Shown here: positions 59,777-64,000 of the stretch, in pieces
How the letters are laid out: each line of letters opens with the position of its first letter
Numbering within the stretch: position 1 is the first letter of the stretch
NCBI GenBank assembly: GCA_016784355.1
Contig: JADHUV010000008.1
Location: forward strand, 17,774-81,773
Origin: Nitrospira sp.
Lineage (GTDB): Bacteria > Nitrospirota > Thermodesulfovibrionia > UBA6902
Direction of reading: 5' to 3'
Length of the DNA stretch: 64,000 nucleotides
Made by a program: the position numbers and the translations under genes
The notes under the pieces: model-generated
Seen by the model: only the letters and a program-made list of their open reading frames with translations
Told to the model about the DNA's origin: nothing
Database searches by the model: none

Positions 59777-60940
59777 ATGTCAGTAAAAGACCGTGATATA
59801 AAAGAACTGAGTGAGGGGCTTGCCGGGGAGGTATCACGCTTTTCCGAGGCCTGGGGGATATTCAGTAAAAATAAACTTGCGCTTTCAGGGTTGGCGATAT
59901 TTATAGCGTTTTTTATGATCGCTGTCTCCGGTTTCTTTTTGACTGCCGGGGAAGAGCCTCTGCTTGATCCTGCAAAGGTGCGATTATCTGAAAAATTGCT
60001 CAGACCCTTTACGTCATTTGATGTAGAGATGGTGAGGCCTGAGGATCGTCCAGTTTTCGGTATCTACTTATTCGGAACGGATGATCTTGGGCGTGACATA
60101 TTTGCACGGATGATGCAGGGCGCCTGGGTTTCTTTGACGGTCGGTTTCGTAGCGGTGGGAATCTCTATAGCAATCGGTATTATTATGGGGGGGATTGCCG
60201 GATATTATGGGATGTATCGAATGAAATTCATGCATCTTCTGTGCATGTTTATCTTTCTTGCGTCCGGGATAATGTATGCCTCAGCTGAAAATGGGGGGGC
60301 GTTTATAATGTTTATGGCAGGCACCGTATGTCTTTTATTGTCGGTAGGTTATTATTTTTTTTATACGAGACGCGGGGCTGATATTCCGGTGTTCAGATTT
60401 ATGTTTTTTGAGACGATCACCGCAGATAGTTTTATCATGAGGTTTGTTGATATCATGCTTTGTTTCCCGACTTTTTTTCTCATACTTACAGTCATTGCTT
60501 TACTGCCGGCCAATATATATAACATTATGATCGTTATAGGTCTGACCAGTTGGATGGGGACGACCCGCTTTATTCGAGCAGAGTTTCTATCTCTGCGTGA
60601 ACAGGATTTTGTTGCGGCAGCCCGGGTTATGGGAATATCAGATTTCAGTATCATATTCAGGCACATGATTCCAAATGCCATTGCGCCGGTGCTTGTCTCT
60701 GCAACAATAGGGATTGCCGGTGCAATATTGACCGAGGCAGGCCTGAGTTTTCTGGGCTTTGGTGTGCCGCCTCCGCATGCTACATGGGGCAATGTTCTGT
60801 CTGACGGGAAGCGCTTTATTTTTGATGCCCCATGGTTAACATTTATACCGGGTATATCCATTCTTGTGGTGGTGCTTTCATTTAATTTATTTGGTGAAGG
60901 GTTAAGAGAGGCTTTGAATCCAAAGTTAAGGAAAAGGTGA
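59777..60940 (+). CDS. Peptide ABC transporter permease, OppC/DppC type, with extra membrane insertion
   Basis: 387 residues, longer than the usual 280-300. LFGTDDLGRDIFARMMQGAWVSLTVGFVAVG and the EAA loop FVAAARVMGISDFSIIFRHMIPNAIAPV are normal. Between residues about 146 and 219, where most homologues pass straight to MRxVD, there is an insert with two additional hydrophobic helices (about 152-170 and 174-196). The C-terminus SFLGFGVPPPHATWGNVL is typical. Followed by the octamer repeat array before the ATPase genes. Confidence 0.92.
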   Translation: MSVKDRDIKELSEGLAGEVSRFSEAWGIFSKNKLALSGLAIFIAFFMIAVSGFFLTAGEEPLLDPAKVRLSEKLLRPFTSFDVEMVRPEDRPVFGIYLFGTDDLGRDIFARMMQGAWVSLTVGFVAVGISIAIGIIMGGIAGYYGMYRMKFMHLLCMFIFLASGIMYASAENGGAFIMFMAGTVCLLLSVGYYFFYTRRGADIPVFRFMFFETITADSFIMRFVDIMLCFPTFFLILTVIALLPANIYNIMIVIGLTSWMGTTRFIRAEFLSLREQDFVAAARVMGISDFSIIFRHMIPNAIAPVLVSATIGIAGAILTEAGLSFLGFGVPPPHATWGNVLSDGKRFIFDAPWLTFIPGISILVVVLSFNLFGEGLREALNPKLRKR

Positions 60941-60949
60941 AAGGCGATA

Positions 60950-61117
60950 GGCACAGAGGGGCAGAGGGGCAGAGGGGCAGAGGCACAGAGGCACAGAGGC
61001 ACAGAGGCACAGAGGCACTGAGGCACAGAGGCACAGAGGCACAGAGGCACAGAGGCACAGAGGCACAGAGGGGCAGAGGGGCAGAGGGGCAGAGGGGCAG
61101 AGGGGCAGAGGCACAGA
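60950..61117. repeat. 21-copy octamer tandem repeat between permease and ATPase genes
   Basis: 168 bases made of exactly 21 octamers, GGCACAGA or GGGGCAGA (one GGCACTGA variant). The unit, shifted by two bases, is the CACAGAGG seen before cobU. It lies between the permease stop (60940) and the ATPase ATG (61143). Six-frame translation gives long meaningless Pro/Leu/Cys frames on the minus strand. Confidence 0.95.
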
Positions 61118-61142
61118 GTAAGGATTTAGAGAGATAATTTAG

Positions 61143-62192
61143 ATGAGTGAAGAAATAAATAACAGAGAAACGCTGCTTAAGATCAGCGGGTTGAAGGTTT
61201 ACTTTGACACAGATGAAGGTGTTGTGAAATCTGTGGATGGTGTAGACCTTGAGATTAAGAAAGGCGAGACTCTTGGTCTGGTAGGTGAGTCGGGCTGCGG
61301 CAAGAGTGTGACCTGCATGTCTATGTTGAAGCTTATTCCTTCTCCCCCCGGCAGGATTGCGGGCGGGGAGATTTTGTACAAGGGCAGAGATCTTGTACCG
61401 ATGAGTGAGACCGAGATGGAGGGCATCAGGGGTAATGATATCAGTATGATATTTCAGGAGCCCATGACCTCGCTTAATCCGGTGTTTACGGTCGGTAATC
61501 AGATTGCCGAGGCCGTTATGCTGCATCAGAATACGACTGAATCAGAGGCCCGTGAGATTGCCATCGGTATGCTCAGAAAGGTCGGCATTCCTTCTCCTGA
61601 AATGCGCATTGATGAATACCCTCATCAGATGTCCGGGGGGATGAAGCAGCGGGTAATGATAGCGATGGCGCTTGTATGTAATCCTGAGTTGTTGATAGCT
61701 GATGAGCCGACTACTGCACTTGATGTGACCATACAGGCCCAGATACTTGATCTTATGCAATCGCTTCAGGATGAGCTGGGAATGTCTATTCTTCTTATAA
61801 CTCATGATTTAGGTGTGGTGGCAGGCATGGCAGATCATGTGGCTGTTATGTACGCCTCCAAAATTATCGAGTATGGTACGGTTGAAAGTATTTTCCGGGA
61901 TCCTCATCATCCGTATACGCTCGGACTTTTTGCATCGATACCTGTGATTGGTGAGAAAAAGTCATTTCTTTATGTGATACCGGGGAATGTTCCGAACCCG
62001 CTTGCATTTCCCGAGGGTTGTAAATTCTGGCCTCGCTGCGAGTTTTCTGAAGATATTTGCAGAAAGGAAGAGCCAACGCTTGCAGAGGTGAATCCCGGGC
62101 ATACCGCGGCCTGTCATTTTAGCGGCAGGATCAATCGTGAAATGTGGAGTAAGCGGGTCGTACCAATAGTGCAGGAGACTGGCAGCAGATGA
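61143..62192 (+). CDS. Peptide ABC transporter ATP-binding protein, OppD/DppD type
   Basis: 349 residues. Walker [10 protein letters not shown]-loop [15 protein letters not shown], signature [15 protein letters not shown], Walker [15 protein letters not shown] and switch His LITHDLG are intact. The C-terminal oligopeptide domain [23 protein letters not shown] carries the Cys residues that can hold an Fe-S cluster in OppD/DppD proteins. It overlaps the next gene by 4 nt. Confidence 0.95.
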   Translation: MSEEINNRETLLKISGLKVYFDTDEGVVKSVDGVDLEIKKGETLGLVGESGCGKSVTCMSMLKLIPSPPGRIAGGEILYKGRDLVPMSETEMEGIRGNDISMIFQEPMTSLNPVFTVGNQIAEAVMLHQNTTESEAREIAIGMLRKVGIPSPEMRIDEYPHQMSGGMKQRVMIAMALVCNPELLIADEPTTALDVTIQAQILDLMQSLQDELGMSILLITHDLGVVAGMADHVAVMYASKIIEYGTVESIFRDPHHPYTLGLFASIPVIGEKKSFLYVIPGNVPNPLAFPEGCKFWPRCEFSEDICRKEEPTLAEVNPGHTAACHFSGRINREMWSKRVVPIVQETGSR

Positions 62193-63193
62193 TCGGACCA
62201 GATAAAATCCTGGAGGTGAAAAACCTCAAAAAATATTTTCCCGTGACAAAAGGGATCTTTTCAAAGGTTGTTAATAATGTAAAGGCGGTAGATGATATAT
62301 CGTTTTATATACGGGAAGGGGAGACGCTTGGCCTGGTGGGGGAGTCCGGTTGTGGTAAGACCACTGCGAGCAGGGTGATTCTTGCGCTTGATAAGCCCAC
62401 AAGCGGTAATGTTTATTTCGGGGGCAGGGATATTTTTTCGCTCCGTGGTGAGGAGTTGAAGAAACTGAGGCAGGAGATGCAGATTATATTTCAGGATCCC
62501 TATTCTTCTTTAAATCCGCGAATGTCCGTCGGAAATATTATTGCGGAGGGCATTGGTGCACATGGGATAGCCCGCGGTGCTCAGAAACGGGAAATGGTCG
62601 AGGCTCTTCTGGAAAAAGTCGGACTGTCCGGAAGTTACTATGGCCGTTACCCTCATGAGTTTTCCGGCGGGCAGAGACAGCGCATTGCCATTGCCAGGGC
62701 GCTTTCCCTGAAGCCGCGACTTATTGTCTGTGATGAGCCGGTCTCCGCCCTTGATGTATCTATACAGGCTCAGATCCTCAACCTGCTGTCGGAACTCAAG
62801 AGAGATTTTAATTTATCATATCTTTTTATAACGCATGATCTTTCTGTCGTCGAGCATGTCTCAGACCGCATAGCTACTATGTACCTGGGCGAGATAGCCG
62901 AGGTTGCGCCCACAGATGAATTTTATTCTAATCCCCTGCACCCTTACACGGTTGCCCTTCTTTCATCGAGCATGTCTCCGGATCCGGGCAGGAGAAAAAA
63001 AGCGGTTATTCTAAAGGGGGATGTCCCTTCTCCGCTCTCTCCGCCCCCGGGTTGCCGCTTTCATACCAGGTGTCCGGTAGCAATAGATATATGCAGTGTG
63101 AAATGGCCCGGGCCGAAGGAATTGGCCAATGGTCATATGGTTAGATGTCATCTTGTGGATCAAGACAACCCGCAGTCTCCGGTGAAGGTCTGA
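62189..63193 (+). CDS. Peptide ABC transporter ATP-binding protein, OppF/DppF type
   Basis: 334 residues. [27 protein letters not shown] is the OppF N-terminus. Walker [11 protein letters not shown]-loop [15 protein letters not shown], signature [15 protein letters not shown], Walker [15 protein letters not shown] and ITHDLS follow; the C-terminal [17 protein letters not shown] motif is present. With the OppD-type partner it powers the importer. Confidence 0.95.
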   Translation: MIGPDKILEVKNLKKYFPVTKGIFSKVVNNVKAVDDISFYIREGETLGLVGESGCGKTTASRVILALDKPTSGNVYFGGRDIFSLRGEELKKLRQEMQIIFQDPYSSLNPRMSVGNIIAEGIGAHGIARGAQKREMVEALLEKVGLSGSYYGRYPHEFSGGQRQRIAIARALSLKPRLIVCDEPVSALDVSIQAQILNLLSELKRDFNLSYLFITHDLSVVEHVSDRIATMYLGEIAEVAPTDEFYSNPLHPYTVALLSSSMSPDPGRRKKAVILKGDVPSPLSPPPGCRFHTRCPVAIDICSVKWPGPKELANGHMVRCHLVDQDNPQSPVKV

Positions 63194-63258
63194 TCCCGGC
63201 ATATTATCCTTTTATTTGCCCCTTTCAAATTAAATGCTAATAATGTTACGATTGCTGG

Positions 63259-63288
63259 TTGACCAAAAAGTAGATAATGGTATATATT
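63259..63288 (+). promoter_or_regulatory. Candidate promoter of the tRNA-tuf cluster
   Basis: TTGACC (63259-63264), 18-nt spacer and TATATT (63283-63288). An AGATAAT/ATTATCT inverted repeat (63271-63291) overlaps the -10. It lies about 95 nt before the first tRNA. Confidence 0.4.
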
Positions 63289-63384
63289 ATCTATTCCTGT
63301 TTGCGAGTTATATAGTAGAGGTGCGCGTAGACACTCGTAAGATGTTTGGTAACTTATGCGATATTAAGAGAAATAATGCATGAT

Positions 63385-63460
63385 GCCGGTGTAGCTCAGT
63401 TGGTAGAGCAGCTGATTTGTAATCAGCATGTCGGGGGTTCAAATCCTCTCACCGGCTCCA
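63385..63460 (+). tRNA. tRNA-Thr (TGT)
   Basis: Acceptor GCCGGTG pairs with CACCGGC, anticodon loop TTTGTAA with TGT, T-arm GGGTTCAAATCC, CCA encoded. 76 nt. Confidence 0.95.
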
Positions 63461-63502
63461 TTTTTTAAGCTATCAGTTGTTCGGGTATAAACAAAGCTGT
63501 AC

Positions 63503-63587
<85 letters not shown>

Positions 63588-63598
63588 TATAGCTATTA

Positions 63599-63674
63599 GC
63601 GGGAGTAGCTCAGTTGGTAGAGCGTCAGCCTTCCAAGCTGAATGTCGCCGGTTCGAACCCGGTCTCCCGCTCCA
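63599..63674 (+). tRNA. tRNA-Gly (TCC)
   Basis: Acceptor GCGGGAG/CTCCCGC, anticodon loop CTTCCAA with TCC, T-arm CGGTTCGAACCCG, CCA encoded. 76 nt. Confidence 0.95.
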
Positions 63675-63714
63675 ATAACTGTTATTGCGGTTGAGCGGAT
63701 TAAGGTGGTAAGTT

Positions 63715-63790
63715 GCCCATGTAGCTCAGTCGGTAGAGCACATCCTTGGTAAGGATGAGGTCACCGGTTCAATCCCGGTCATGGGCTCCA
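63715..63790 (+). tRNA. tRNA-Thr (GGT)
   Basis: Acceptor GCCCATG/CATGGGC, anticodon loop TTGGTAA with GGT, T-arm CCGGTTCAATCCCGG, CCA encoded. 76 nt. Thr-Tyr-Gly-Thr-tuf is a widely conserved order. Confidence 0.95.
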
Positions 63791-63863
63791 TAAAGTGAGC
63801 TGTAGAAGTACAGAGTTATGAAAAAGAATATTCACTTATATAAAAGTTAATCAGGAGGATGAG

Positions 63864-64000
63864 ATGGCCAAAGCAAAATTTGAAAGAACCAAGCCGCACG
63901 TAAACATCGGAACGATCGGTCACGTTGACCATGGTAAGACCTCGCTTACTGCAGCAATAACAAAGTTTTTGTCGTTCAAGGGAAAGGCAGTTTATAAGGC
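63864..64000 (+). CDS. tuf: Translation elongation factor Tu (partial, N-terminus)
   Basis: 45 codons before the window edge: [16 protein letters not shown], then [15 protein letters not shown], the G1 loop of EF-Tu. AGGAGG lies 5 nt before the ATG. EF-Tu delivers aminoacyl-tRNA to the ribosome. It follows the four-tRNA cluster, which in other genomes is co-transcribed and processed from the tuf message. Confidence 0.95.
   Translation, partial: MAKAKFERTKPHVNIGTIGHVDHGKTSLTAAITKFLSFKGKAVYK

Noticed and set aside
60882..61526. Long Pro/Leu/Cys-rich minus-strand ORFs over the octamer array
   Set aside because: They are the translation of a tandem repeat and run antisense over oppC- and oppD-type genes; no ribosome site or homology.

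Overview
The window comes from a diderm (Gram-negative) bacterium. It encodes a BamD lipoprotein, several predicted outer-membrane barrels, type IV pilins behind a sigma-54-like promoter and an Opp/Dpp-type transporter. It uses the oxygen-independent corrin route (CbiD, CbiG, CbiX-CbiC). An in-frame UGA at the catalytic position of a peroxiredoxin, followed by a fitting bacterial SECIS hairpin, suggests it inserts selenocysteine. The mixture fits an anaerobic Nitrospirota- or Desulfobacterota-like lineage. That placement is an inference from gene content and is weak.

Layout. 1-1.8 kb: F-type ATP synthase genes on the minus strand (b', b, delta, start of alpha) with their own promoter. 2-13.5 kb: mixed genes, including a beta-propeller/TolC-like fusion, a kinase-YjbQ pair apparently coupled through an AUA start, a divergent phosphoglycerate-kinase paralogue, an inositol-phosphatase family enzyme, two tRNAs, bamD and precorrin-2 dehydrogenase. 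14.3-23.7 kb: a cobalamin riboswitch with a terminator, then the corrin assembly operon cobU-cobT-cobS-cobC-cbiP-cbiB-cobD-cbiA-cbiX/C. 23.8-29 kb: a second cobalamin riboswitch ahead of an outer-membrane protein, the cobalt ECF transporter cbiM-N-Q-O, a 46-residue peptide and a radical SAM/SPASM enzyme. The last two look like a RiPP precursor and its maturase. 29-37.1 kb: the corrin-ring genes cbiD, cbiE/T, cbiL, cbiF, cbiG and cbiH.

The ring genes are interrupted at 30.1-32.0 kb by a small island of decayed mobile DNA (IS3 end, REP elements, REP-associated transposase remnant) plus a Phd/ParE toxin-antitoxin pair. The island is bracketed by two copies of the cbiD/peroxiredoxin 3' junction. 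The right-hand copy belongs to the selenocysteine peroxiredoxin gene.

37.2-63 kb: a BPL_N-like protein, TlpA-like thioredoxin, ispF-ispD-PIN/TRAM, HtrA protease, bioA, a histidine kinase and response regulator with a small Cys/His protein between them, purL-purF, three pilins, and a peptide ABC transporter whose permease and ATPase genes are separated by 21 octamer repeats. 63.4 kb to the end: tRNA-Thr-Tyr-Gly-Thr followed by tuf.

How it works together: the second riboswitch operon would import cobalt, the corrin genes would use it, and the first riboswitch would shut assembly down when cobalamin is plentiful. The peptide/radical SAM pair sits inside this circuit with no assigned role here. 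The most notable observations are the selenocysteine peroxiredoxin, the peptide/radical SAM pair, two apparent non-canonical start codons (AUA, AUU), and G-rich repeats inserted in frame in three corrin genes.
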